DNA of 64,000 bases from assembly GCA_037893245.1 (NCBI GenBank), contig JBAIAA010000877.1:1-64000 (forward strand), written 5' to 3'. The translations under genes and the position numbers were made by a program. Shown one piece after another: positions 32,902 to 44,200 of the stretch (position 1 is the first letter of the stretch; every line of letters starts with the position of its first letter). The notes under the pieces were generated by a model. It was not told the origin of the DNA. It searched no databases and saw only the letters and a list, made by a program, of their open reading frames with translations. Origin of the DNA: Crossaster papposus (lineage: Eukaryota > Echinodermata > Asteroidea > Velatida > Solasteridae).

Positions 32902-33217
32902 ACTGACCTCTATACATGGACAGATCATCATTGTTCTATTTTGAAGTCGGCATGCGGAGAAGTGCAACATGGCGGACCCACGACGTCACTCTGTGAGCCA
33001 ATGAAATGTCTAGGTGTTGGTACGATACCTATTACGTAATGTTTATAAATACAAAACGTACAGAGTAAATTCACTAACCTCTACACCTGGACATTTCATT
33101 GGCTCACAGCAGTGACGTCTTGGGTCCGCCATGTTGCACTTCCAGTTCGCGCCGACTTCAAGTGTTAGCACAGCAGAATATGGACAATGATCCGTCCAGG
33201 TGTAGAGGTCAGTGGTC
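32902..33217. mobile_element. Fold-back element, ~120-140-bp arms
   Basis: The left arm (ccactgacctctatacatgg...gaagtgcaacatggcggac...cagtgagccaatgaaatgtc-type blocks) is mirrored at 33075-33217 (acatttcattggctcacagc...gtccgccatgttgcacttcc...gtgtagaggtcagtgg). The ~50-bp loop contains a TATAAATA-like stretch. Confidence 0.85.
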
Positions 33218-33219
33218 AC

Positions 33220-34000
33220 TACCCGTTGTAAAGTCTGACGCACCCCGGAGTCTCATATTTGCCTTGTCAGCGGGCAAACTACCAGGTATAGGGAACATCG
33301 GTAGGTGTGGCGGGCTATTGCGTGGTTTCCACAGCGACGACTTCAATAGAGGTTTCACGGACAAAAATCCGTGCAGGAACGGCGTAACGAAATGACGAAA
33401 ATCAAAAGTTCGACAAAGAAAAACATGTCGCTCCCTAACGTGGGCCCATCGAGACTTCTCGACCCACGCTGCCACTCTGCAGACCGCGCCAACTGAAGAC
33501 CAAACCAACAAGTGAGCGTCGAGTATTGCGGCAATCCCACTTATATAATGAATCCCGAATTCTCGACATTCAGGGCATCCAGCGAATTACAATACTGCAT
33601 TTTGGCACATCATACCCTGGTGATCGGTGATCGATTATCGATTCATACTACAATGTATGTGTCCTCGCCCGTTAAATAGGTCCGCTCGCCCCAATTCGTT
33701 AACAAAGGTTTACAGAAAAACACATTTAAATATCTTGTACCACATTCTTGGCTTTAGACTTAAATACTGTACACAAGTTTAACACCAGTTTACAACACTT
33801 GCGAATGTATTAATGACAGATCCGTCTGGGCCATAACAGATGTATAACAACGCATATCTTACATAATTATGTGCTATTAGTGGAGTGGACGTGATATCAC
33901 ACGGCTGTTAAGTCACAGGTGACAGTAAATAATGATGTGTGTATGCGTCTATGGGAAAGTGCCCCTATATTTATCCATTGCCGCTAATTATTTTGCTAAA
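33220..34000. other. No recognised gene; GC-richer segment at 33220-33540
   Basis: 33220-33540 has higher CpG content than its surroundings and open frames on both strands (98 codons plus, 100 codons minus). I recognise no family in either, and no start or splice context decides between them. The rest to 34000 is AT-rich and featureless. Confidence 0.4.
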
Positions 34001-34007
34001 TGTACCC

Positions 34008-34165
34008 TTAGGGAGACAGTTTAGTATAAGTTGTACGGTAAAACATTAACATTAGGGGGACATTTAGATGTCCCCCTAAGGTTCTAACTCCATGGAGGAA
34101 AACATTTTAACTTTGTTAACAGTCTAGATCAATAGAGTAGGGTCCAAAATGCATAAATTCTCAAT
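34008..34165. mobile_element. GGGAGACA-family MITE, copy 2 (partial)
   Basis: Has cccttagggagacag, a second inverted pair taggggGACAT..ATGTCCCCCTA, then 'agggtccaaaatgcataaa', which matches the body of the copy at 4972-5212. Confidence 0.55.
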
Positions 34166-35127
34166 TTTGTGGGAAAATAATGAATAAAAGCAGTTTTGAG
34201 TGTAAATTTCCGATCCTAAATTTGCTTCTCAAATATCAGTTTTAACACATGAAATTACTAATAATATTGTTACAGTGCAAACATCTGTCTAGTGCCATTT
34301 AAAAAACTAAAGACATGCAGTTTCAGAAATCTTATATAAAGCGCACATTTTACATGTAAAATCAAACTTACTACTGTGACCGGATAAAACTACAGTATTT
34401 CAGTTTAAATTCAGTGCAGTTCTGTTCAGTACCTAGGTGATCCTGAAATTAATGATGAATAACATTTTAATACACGATAATACTAAATTCACCTAAAACT
34501 ACAATAAACACCTTTAAATCCAATACAATCCAAGAACCTGATCAGTATTCAAGCAAAAACTGATAAACTCCTGGACATGTTGACATTAGTTCAGGAACAT
34601 TGATTAATTCCAGCAACAAAGCTTGACTTCGCCAATTGAAAACCTCGAAACACTTATTTTAATCGAAATCCACCTTTGACCGTAGCGTGCTACACAACAA
34701 CACCTGAACAAAGACTCTCAACATGTTAGCAAAGTACATTGAATTATCATTCATTATGCAACAACTACTGTGAATATAAGATATTTAACCTGATAACACA
34801 ATTCTAGAACACACACCCTCAACGCTATTCAGTAACTTAACACAGTATCAGTTAAAGAAACAGTGATTTAGCTAACTTTTAGCCCAGTAAAACCCTCGTG
34901 ACGTTCAGTTTCTGATGCGTCGATCTACAAGATGAAATGTGATAGCCCCCTGAAGAATAAGTCGTCAGTGAAACAAAACTCGACGAAAAGAAATATTATT
35001 TTTATTATTATTGTTATTATTATTATTTTGTTTACGCACAACGTGAAAGGAGATATTATGCTTATCTGTTGGAACAATTGGAGTCAAGCTGCGTCCCGCA
35101 GCCTCAGAATGAAAGGCCTTTCATGTC

Positions 35128-35400
35128 ATTGAAGCGCCTTCCTTATTAGTCAAGAGTGGTTGCGCGCAACTCAATAACCATCGAAGGGAAATGGTTTTAT
35201 AGACCATTTTTTTGTATAATCGTTGGAACATCCTGTCACACGTACGTACCGTACGTACGGCCTGGACATGTTTATCATTCACAATGCACATTGCGCCCCC
35301 ATAACGCACCTGTTCCAATAACGCGCAACTTCGTTTCCTTGAATTATGATTGGTTATTGAGTTGTGCGCAACCACTTTTCTTGACTAATAGGGAGGTACA
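35128..35400. mobile_element. MITE with ~45-bp TIRs
   Basis: The left end cttccttattagtcaagagt, ggttgcgcgcaactcaataa is mirrored by ttattgagttgtgcgcaacc, acttttcttgactaataggg. Possible target duplication: cattgaagcgc on the left against cattaaagcac on the right (imperfect). Confidence 0.75.
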
Positions 35401-35503
35401 TTAAAGCACGTTAAAAAACGTTCGAGTCGGTACAAATTCGGTCTCTGCTCATTTTTCATTGACTATATTTGGTCTCCAAGTTTATTGTTGGAGTGAGTTT
35501 AAC

Positions 35504-35843
35504 GGTAGGATACACCATTGGTTATTGCTTGAATTATCATGAATGGGTAGATGTGAGGGTTGTATTTTATAGTAAATATCGTTTAACTGACCTGTCCGAA
35601 GTTTTATAACCATGGATGGCGAGAAAAGCACGAAAAACAGCGTTTGTTTTTAACCGACGTTGAGCAGGTATGTTTATGTTATTTGTGTTTTTACGATCGC
35701 TTGTTTTTCAGAATAATTACAGAATATCTAGCGCAATCATTTTGCTGGACGCCTAGAATCATGATTTACTTTCAGATGAGTAAGATATTTCTTAATAATT
35801 CGGTAGTAAATATTTTCGATATCTGCAAATGGTGTATCCTACC
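35504..35843. mobile_element. GGTAGGATACACC MITE family, complete copy 1
   Basis: The 16-bp TIR GGTAGGATACACCATT at 35504 is mirrored by AATGGTGTATCCTACC ending at 35843. Internal blocks (gcgcaatcattttgctgg, gattctaggc-like, taagatatttctta, cggtagtaaatatt) are shared with 56030-56408 in the opposite orientation. Confidence 0.88.
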
Positions 35844-36844
35844 TTATATTTAAGGGAAAGTAAGGATCTGATAACCTAAGTGTCTTCCACTCAGTGTAGT
35901 GTGGATACGCTCATTTATGCTAAGTGGCCTCATTCGTCCTCGGAGAAGAAACAAAACCGCAAACGGCGCCCCATAGTCTTCCGTAGAATACTTGCAGTTC
36001 CGAGATGTTTCCCCGGGGACCTGGGACAACAACTAGAATGGCCTTAACCTTGACTACAATAATGATACTTATCAGAATACACAATTGTCGGGAAATTGTA
36101 CGGTCATGCATGAAACCAGTCTACAGCCGACTTGTCCCCGTTCAAGTTAACAAAATGCCGTTTAATTAAATATGGTAAATTTAATGTAGTTCAGAGAAAC
36201 AATTTGTTCGGTCCAACACTTGTCGGACTTGATCGATCCCTGGAATCTCTACTCATCGACACCAATGTGGATGGTTAGGTAGTCAGCACGCCCGACGGTG
36301 ACAACATCTGCAATATCAAAATTTTAACCACACATTAAATACAAATTTTAAATATGAGAAGGGTTAGTCCGTAAATTCGGGGTCCAACAGTGTGATCTGT
36401 TTGTGTCCCAGTTAGAATTGACCTTGTATACAGGGTGGCCTTTACAAAACAACATACAAGCATGTTTCACTACCCCGAGGCAAACACTATCTATACCAAT
36501 GGATGGAGAATCTTACTTGGAGAAAATGTATACCATAATAATAATGTGCCGTACTTATATAGCGCTTTATCACCAAAGTCTCAAAGCTTTAACAATATTA
36601 CCCCCGTCATTGGGCCCATGACACCACATAACATGGCTGTTCTCGGATTAGTCTATGTGTGTTTTCAAAACCTTTTATTGGTCTTTAGGTTCGGCTGCGC
36701 CTCCGACTTCCAAATCACAGAGAAGCAAATAAGAACCCGCGAAATCAAATGTAAATACCTGATACTTTATTTCAAGTATCTTCGAACCTTTCGATTCATA
36801 TCAACCGATTATTATTATTATTATTATTATTCCTTATTTATTAT

Positions 36845-37105
36845 CCAAATAGGCACTTGGGGAGACAAATTAGCGTAAGTTTTTAGGTAATAAGGAGACA
36901 GTGGCACTTAGGGAGACATTTCAGTGTCTCCCTAAGTGTCTAGCTACCCCCAAAAAACGAAATATTTTTGTCCTAGAACGACAGATTTTGGTCTAAATAG
37001 CATAAATCTCGAAGATCTTAGAGAAAAGGGTTAGGATAAACAAGTTAGGACTGTTTTAAGTTTGTGTACATCTCTATGGGATTGTCTCCCCAAGTGCCTA
37101 TTTGG
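36845..37105. mobile_element. GGGAGACA-family MITE, copy 3 (complete)
   Basis: Perfect 24-bp terminal inverted repeats start CCAAATAGGCACTTGGGGAG at 36845-36868 and mirror at 37082-37105. An internal inverted pair CACTTAGGGAGACA / TGTCTCCCTAAGTG lies at about 36903-36940. This is the best-preserved copy of the family in the window. Confidence 0.85.
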
Positions 37106-37136
37106 AGGTATCCTAATTATTATTATTATTATATAT

Positions 37137-37405
37137 TTCTGGTAATGAAACCAATGATCCCTCAAAAGCGCCCAAGGCACTGTAGCTCGGAAGCCTGAAG
37201 AAACCTACAAAGAGAAGACAATGAGAAGAAGGTACAGTTTTAGAGGTGGGAGCAAAAAACCCAGAAGAATATTCTTGAACAAATCCAAGGAATCAGGCAG
37301 GCACTGAAAACCTAATCAACATATCGGCCCAGGCTGGATTCGAACCCGGGTCACAGCGGTGGAGGGCGAGGAAAGACGAAAGAACCGCTACGCCAACCTG
37401 ACTCC
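37137..37405 (-). mobile_element. tRNA-derived SINE
   Basis: On the minus strand the head (about 37400 down to 37325) carries a tRNA-like box A (TGGCGTAGCGG) and box B (GGGTTCGAATCC), the internal RNA polymerase III promoter. The body matches the two fragments at 3602-3786. The tail lies near an ATT microsatellite at about 37115-37135. Acceptor-stem pairing is poor, so it is a SINE and not a functional tRNA gene. Confidence 0.72.
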
Positions 37406-37570
37406 TGATTAAATGTTTCTGAAAACAGATTCGCGGCTTCCAGAATACGCCCTCTATCGGTGGAATATTTGCAAAATTAATGGTGCATGTAACTTTTTGC
37501 TGGTGCATGTAGGTTTTTTGGTCTACATGCACCAGTGCATGCAACTTTTTTTGTGTAAAACGAACCCTGG

Positions 37571-38068
37571 CGGACCAACTCGTACGCGGACCAACTCGTA
37601 CGCGGACCAACTCGTACGCGGACCAACTCGTACGCGGACCAACTCGTACGCGGACCAACTCGTACGCGGACCAACTCGTACGCGGACCAACTCGTACGCG
37701 GACCAACTCGTCGAGGAACAACTCGTACGCGGACCAACTCGTACGCGGACCAACTCGTACGCGGACCAACTCGTACGCGGACCAACTCGTACGCGGACCA
37801 ACTCGTACGCGGACCAACTCGTACGCGGACCAACTCGTACGCGGACCAACTCGTACGCGGACCAACTCGTACGCGGACCAACTCGTACGCGGACCAACTC
37901 GTACGCGGACCAACTCGTACGCGGACCAACTCGTACGCGGACCAACTCGTACGCGGACCAACTCGTACGCGGACCAACTCGTACGCGGACCAACTCGTAC
38001 GCGGACCAACTCGTACGCGGACCAACTCGTACGCGGACCAACTCGTACGCGGACCAACTCGTACGCGT
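37571..38068 (+). repeat. 16-bp minisatellite CGGACCAACTCGTACG, about 31 copies
   Basis: Almost perfectly uniform array. Only one unit (about 37705-37725) is changed, to tcgtcgaggaacaactcg. The unit contains the palindrome CGTACG and three CpG sites. Because 16 is not a multiple of 3, every frame repeats over 48 bp and all are open on the minus strand. Diverged relatives (tacgagttgtcacgggtacg, acgagttgacc) sit 330-400 bp downstream at 38397-38470. Confidence 0.95.
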
Positions 38069-38473
38069 GCCGATTATATTTTTTGGGTATCTTAAAAATA
38101 ATAATCAAATGCAAACATTAGTCTAAAAATATATATTATTTAAAAAGTTATGTCAAACAATGATTATGAAATTAAAACCAAGATGTAAAATAAACAATAG
38201 GAAAAATCTAACACGAATGCCTTGGTAAAAAGAAAAACTGAAAGAGATGAGAGTAAACAGATTAGTAATTTGTACAGTTTTAATTGATCAATGTCACTCG
38301 TGGTACCTTTGAACCACAACTTTATACCGTACGTGGCCTTGTTTAGCTCAAGAGGAGCTGTATGATTATTTATAGTATCAATTATCAAGTTGGTTGGCGT
38401 ACGACTACGAGTTGTCACGGGTACGAGTTGGCCAATTTACATACGAGTTGTCCCACGTACGAGTTGACCAGAC

Positions 38474-38497
38474 CATAGAGCAAGGCCTTGCTCTATG
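38474..38497. repeat. 24-bp perfect palindrome
   Basis: Arms CATAGAGCAAGG / CCTTGCTCTATG with no loop, flanked by gaccagacc direct repeats (38468 and 38498). Confidence 0.85.
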
Positions 38498-38499
38498 AC

Positions 38500-39300
38500 C
38501 AGACCTGTTCCCACTTCCCATGCAGGCATACTTCAAGGAATTATCAGTTGTTTTGTTTTTCTATTTTATCAAATCCTAGAGTTTAGCTGCAGTAAAGAGA
38601 ATCCCCACTGATTTCTCCTGAATTAATAACTTTATTAACAAACCAATAAATTCAGTCTTCTCTTTGCACATTGAAATGATTGAGGAATATTCTGTAAAAA
38701 AATCATCGCTCAAACTTCATCAGGTAGGAAAAACGTGAACACATTTTCACAAATAAAATGTAACCAAGTTGAGTGACAGAAATGATGAAGTGATATATCG
38801 AGCACATAATGGTTGGATTAAAAAAAATAGAAACCTAAATATACTTACCAATACTTTCTCAGCATCTGAGGCCCGGACACCATGCACACTACCGAAAATG
38901 CGCCCACCCTTGCTGCGAGCGGCCTGACCATTCTGGAGAATGATGACTTTGTCTTGGCACTTTGAAAACCACCACATAATGACGGAAGGCACTTTTCTGT
39001 TACTAGTAGTAGTACAGCTGAATCTCCACTCCGGTGAATTAAGAATTATGAACGAACTTTTTCACGGAAAACAAAGCTGTGTTTAGTGTTTTTTTCTTTC
39101 GCTTTCCTGGCAACCGCAGGCACCAAATCATCACGCGTTGTGAAACATCTCAGTTTTAATACGTTGACCGATGCGCGATTGCGTCATGCAATGCAGGTGG
39201 TCAGTGACTTTAATAAACAATTAATTTACGACTGGGCAGGAAGCTAGCTCGTCCCACCGGAGGTAATACACCCAAGGAGGCCATCAAAAGTACACGCTCA
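38500..39300. other. No gene seen
   Basis: 38519-38600 is a relative of the intronic repeat at about 9995-10080 (gcaggcatacttcaaggaat). The rest is unstructured AT-rich sequence with no open frame that I would defend. Confidence 0.5.
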
Positions 39301-39303
39301 GGG

Positions 39304-39607
39304 GCCATCAAGGTTTATACAACTATTACCCAGCACTATTAACAGCAGGGTGCATGGATCAGCCACGATCGACATGTACACTGTGCATTTATATGTGGGA
39401 CAGCCTATAATAAAGCATTTACTATTTTGTATATGTACATGTACAAGCACTGCATGTTGGTACTCGTATGTACATGCATAGAGAAAGCAAGTAATATAAG
39501 GGGAACTTTATTATAAAGGTGTCCCACAAAATGACATCGTGTACGTGTCGATCGTGGTTGATCCATGCACCCTGCAGTGGGTAATGGTTGTATAAACCTT
39601 GATGGCG
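39304..39607. mobile_element. Fold-back element, ~90-bp arms
   Basis: The left arm gccatcaaggtttatacaac, tattaccca, gcagggtgcatggatca, ccacgatcgaca...gtgggac is mirrored by gtcccac...tgtcgatcgtggttgatcc, atgcaccctgcagtgggtaa, ttgtataaaccttgatggc. Confidence 0.82.
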
Positions 39608-40194
39608 TATACCAAGACTTTCAGTGTGTAAAAAAGATATTTCAAGATCTTGAAAGATTATATGTGAAAATATGTAAAAGTACATGTGAATTTACATGTA
39701 TTTTATTAAGTTGTGTACATTTACATAGGCTTGAAAGATCTTGAAATATTCTGAATGCTGATCTTGAAAGAAATGAAAAAAACGAGTGGTCACACTGCCA
39801 ACATGTAATGCGTTGTATGGGGACTGAGGATCAGGAAGGTGGTTGTAGAAAACACGAGGACGGCTATACCGTACTGCATATGCTGCGAATATTGTTCTTG
39901 TGTCTAAATTTGCGATTTATCTCTTTTTCTATTCACAACAATATAAATTATAGAAGAGCATAATTATAAGTGCATATTTAACATTAGGAATTAATTTCAG
40001 AAAATGTAAAAGGAAAATCAATACCTGTCTACCATATTTATTGGTGCTTATACATGTATAGCGCTTCATACACCCACGTAGTGTTAATCATTGATACCTC
40101 TAACTTACTAGTAGTAGTATGAGTTCTTGAATATTCCAAATGAAGTTTCACCCTTCAATCACCGTGAAATCTTCGTGAAAGTTCACGGTGTTGT

Positions 40195-41077
40195 GACATG
40201 GGCGGATACAGAGGGGGGGGGGGGGGGGTCCAAGGGCCCGGACCCTTTTTTTTCTTGAGTAAAAAAACAATTTTTTTTTTTTAAATTTATTACAAGTTGA
40301 AGTTTATGGTTGAAGATAGAGAGTGAATCATCGATTCTGTGGACACATTTTTGGCAAATGAAAGCATTATAAACATTGGTTCTTTGGTAGACAAAACACG
40401 CCGCACATGCATACAGCATAGACATGGAAAATAACGGCACGTGCACATCAGGTCGGTTGTACGTGCGCCTACGTAGTGCATACATGTACATAGACATTGA
40501 CCAATGTACATGTACATGTAGTACAAACTACATGTACAATGCTTGTTCATGTACATGTACACATGTGTACATATATTATGGCTATTTTGTTGGTACATTT
40601 ACTAGGTTTTTTTTTTTAGGTGCATTAAAATTGTCTCGTGTTTGCCGTGAGTACCATTAACTACCAAAGTGGCAACATCAGAAACGTTTCCCGTGCACGC
40701 ATTTTCGGCTCAAAAAGGGGAAAGTGGCCAGGAAATGCCTCACGGCAGATTGCATCTAGAATCCAAAATTTTCAGGGGCCCTTAAGCGGGCCCCGGACCA
40801 AAGTCAGGGGAAAGTTGCAAGTAAATGCCTTAAGCACCACGTACAGAGCATCTATAGAATCCAAAAAATTTCCGGCAAGAAAATGCCTCAGCGGATTTGC
40901 ACCACAGAGCATCTAGAATCAAAAAATTTACGGGGCCCTTATAAGCAGGCCCCGGAACCACACGTCACATGGTACGTTCTTTGCTCCCCGGTCGCTAGTG
41001 TCTACCCCCCACCCCCCGAAATATTTTCCAGTATTTATGTGGGCCCCCCACCTTTACAGAAATCCGGCATCCGCCCA
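40195..41077. mobile_element. Possible DNA element with GGGCGGAT termini and inner ~120-bp repeats
   Basis: The left end gggcggatacagaggggggg and right end ...cccccacctttacagaaatc, cggcatccgccca form an imperfect inverted pair. Within 40690-40975 a ~120-bp unit (ggaaa.tg.cag.aaatgcct, agcatctagaatc, aaaatttacggggccctta) occurs three times. ACATGTAC-rich palindromic sequence lies at 40480-40575. No transposase is seen. Confidence 0.45.
40485..40575. repeat. ACATGTAC-rich simple repeat
   Basis: Dense overlapping copies of the self-complementary ACATGT / TGTACA core. Isolated copies are scattered elsewhere in the window. Confidence 0.8.
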
Positions 41078-41275
41078 CAGTGCATTTCCATTGTTCAATT
41101 ATTTTAAGAATCTTGCTGCCTTGTCCGAACAAAAATCCCACGATGATAGAAAACATGTACCCGTACGTTACCCTCTTTTGAAAGCTGCTTATCAATTTTA
41201 CGACCTTCCATATACACAGGGTTTGCGTTAATCCAATTCAATCGCCCTGGCTATATTGCTAGTACACAGCGCACC

Positions 41276-44200
41276 CATGATCGCGCACAATCATGGGTAT
41301 TTGCTCTAGAGATTCCAAATACACTGTATCAGTTGAGAATGACCAATTCGACACAAAATTTGGACTGAGTGAGCAGATTCTAGATTCATGTCAGTACAAC
41401 TTTCAGACAAAAGGGATTATGTTTACCCAAATTAATTGAGGAATTATGTTATTTTCAGTGTATTTATCTATTTTTTGACTAAAAATATGATAAAATACAC
41501 CTAAAATCTGTTGCCAATCACCAATTGTTACGAAAGTTGGCGTATGATATCGCACGATGGATATGTTTGTGCTCTGGAGATTTCAGAAAATTCTGTTACT
41601 TTTTACACAAACAAATTCTCAAATTTGTTAAGAATTGCCAGTGTTTCAGTTTGACTAGTCGGCCGGGAAATTCATGCATGAAAGTTGTCAAAATTCCCCG
41701 TAATATCAGTTGTGAATGACCAATCAACACAAAATTGGGACCGAGTGAGCAGATTCTAGATTGATGTCAGTACAACAACTTTCAGACAAAAGGGATTATG
41801 TTTACCCAAATTAATTGAGGAATTATGTTATTTTCAGTGTATTTATCCATTTATATTGACTAAAAATATGGTAAAATACACCTAAAATCTGTTGCCAATC
41901 ACCAATTGTTACGAAAGTTGGCGTATGATATCGCACGATGGATATGTTTGTGCTCTGGAGATTTCATGAAATTCTGTTACCTTTCACACAAACAAATTCT
42001 CAAATTTGTTAAGAATTGCCAGTGTTTCAGTTTGACTCGGCCGGGAAATTCATGCATGAAAGTTGTCAAAATTCCCCGTAATATCAGTTGTGAATGACCA
42101 ATCAACACAAAATTGGGACCGAGTGAGCAGATTCTAGATTGATGTCAGTACAACAACTTTCAGACAAAAGGGATTATGTTTACCCAAATTAATTGAGGAA
42201 TTATGTTATTTTCAGTGTATTTATCCAATTGTTGACTAAAAATATGGTAAAATACACCTAAAATCTGTTGCCAATCACCAATTGTTACGAAAGTTGGCGT
42301 ATGATATCGCACGATGGATATGGTTGTGCTCTGGAGATTTCATAAAATTCTGTTACTTTTTACACAAACAAATTCTCAAATTTGTTAAGAATTGCCAGTG
42401 TTTCAGTTTGACTCGGCCGGGAAATTCATGCATGAAAGTTGTCAAAATTCCCCGTAATATCAGTTGTGAATGACTAATCAACACAAAATTGGGACCGAGT
42501 GAGCAGATTCTAGATTGATGTCAGTACAACAACTTTCAGACAAAAGGGATTATGTTTACCCAAATTAATTGAGGAATTATGTTATTTTCAGTGTATTTAT
42601 CCATTTTTTGACTAAAAATATGATAAAATACACCTAAAAGCTGTTGCCAATCACCAATTGTTACGAAAGTTGGCGTATGATATCGCACGATGGATATGTT
42701 TGTGCTCTGGAGATTTCATAAAATTCTGTTACCTTTTACACAAACAAATTCTCAAATTTGTTAAGAATTGCCAGTGTTTCAGTGGACTCGGCCGGGAAAT
42801 TCATGCATGAAAGTTGTCAAAATTCCCCGTAATATCAGTTGTGAATGACCAATCAACACAAAATTGGGACCGAGTGAGCAGATTCTAGATTGATGTCAGG
42901 ACAACAACTTTCAGACAAAAGGGATTATGTTTACCCAAATTAATTGAGGAATTATGTTATTTTCAGTGTATTTATCCATTTTTTGACTAAAAATATGATA
43001 AAATACACCTAAAAGCTGTTGCCAATCACCAATTGTTACGAAAGTTGGCGTATGATATCGCACGATGGATATGTTTGTGCTCTGGAGATTTCATAAAATT
43101 CTGTTACCTTTTACACAAACAAATTCTCAAATTTGTTAAGAATTGCCAGTGTTTCAGTGGACTCGGCCGGGAAATTCATGCATGAAAGTTGTCAAAATTC
43201 CCCGTAATATCAGTTGTGAATGACCAATCAACACAAAATTGGGACCGAGTGAGCAGATTCTAGATTGATGTCAGGACAACAACTTTCAGACAAAAGGGAT
43301 TATGTTTACCCAAATTAATTGAGGAATTATGTTATTTTCAGTGTATTTATCCATTTTTTGACTAAAAATATGATAAAATACACCTAAAAGCTGTTGCCAA
43401 TCACCAATTGTTACGAAAGTTGGCGTATGATATCGCACGATGGATATGTTTGTGCTCTGGAGATTTCATAAAATTCTGTTACCTTTTACACAAACAAATT
43501 CTCAAATTTGTTAAGAATTGCCAGTGTTTCAGTGGACTCGGCCGGGAAATTCATGCATGAAAGTTGTCAAAATTCCCCGTAATATCAGTTGTGAATGACC
43601 AATCAACACAAAATTGGGACCGAGTGAGCAGATTCTAGATTGATGTCAGGACAACAACTTTCAGACAAAAGGGATTATGTTTACCCAAATTAATTGAGGA
43701 ATTATGTTATTTTCAGTGTATTTATCCATTTTTTGACTAAAAATATGGTAAAATACACCTAAAATCTGTTGCCAATCAGCAATTGTTACGAAAGTTGGCG
43801 TATGATATCGCACGATGGATATGTTTGTGCTCTGGAGATTTCATAAAATTCTGTTACTTTTTACACAAACAAATTCTCAAATTTGTTAAGAATTGCCAGT
43901 GTTTCAGTTTGACTAGTCGGCCGGGAAATTCATGCATGAAAGTTGTCAAAATTCCCCGTAATATCAGTTGTGAATGACCAATCAACACAAAATTGGGACC
44001 GAGTGAACAGATTCTAGATTGATGTCAGTACAACAACTTTCAGACAAAAGGGATTATGTTTACCAAAATTAATTGAGGAATTATGTTATTTTCAGTGTAT
44101 TTATCCATTTATTGACTAAAAATATGGTAAAATACACCTAAAATCTGTTGCCAATCACCAATTGTTACGAAAGTTGGCGTATGATATCGCACGATGGGTA

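Noticed and set aside
33099-33511. Overlapping ~100-codon frames on both strands in a GC-richer patch as a gene
   Set aside because: Neither product is recognisable, and part of the region is the arm of the fold-back element at 32902-33217.
37325-37400. A functional tRNA gene
   Set aside because: Boxes A and B are present, but the acceptor and anticodon stems pair poorly and the segment continues into a SINE body shared with 3602-3786.
37293-38126. Long open frames (up to 273 codons) across the 16-bp minisatellite on both strands
   Set aside because: All arise from a 16-bp unit without stops, giving V-R-V-G-P-R-T-S-W-S-A-Y-E-L type repeats in every frame. No start context, no flanking coding sequence.
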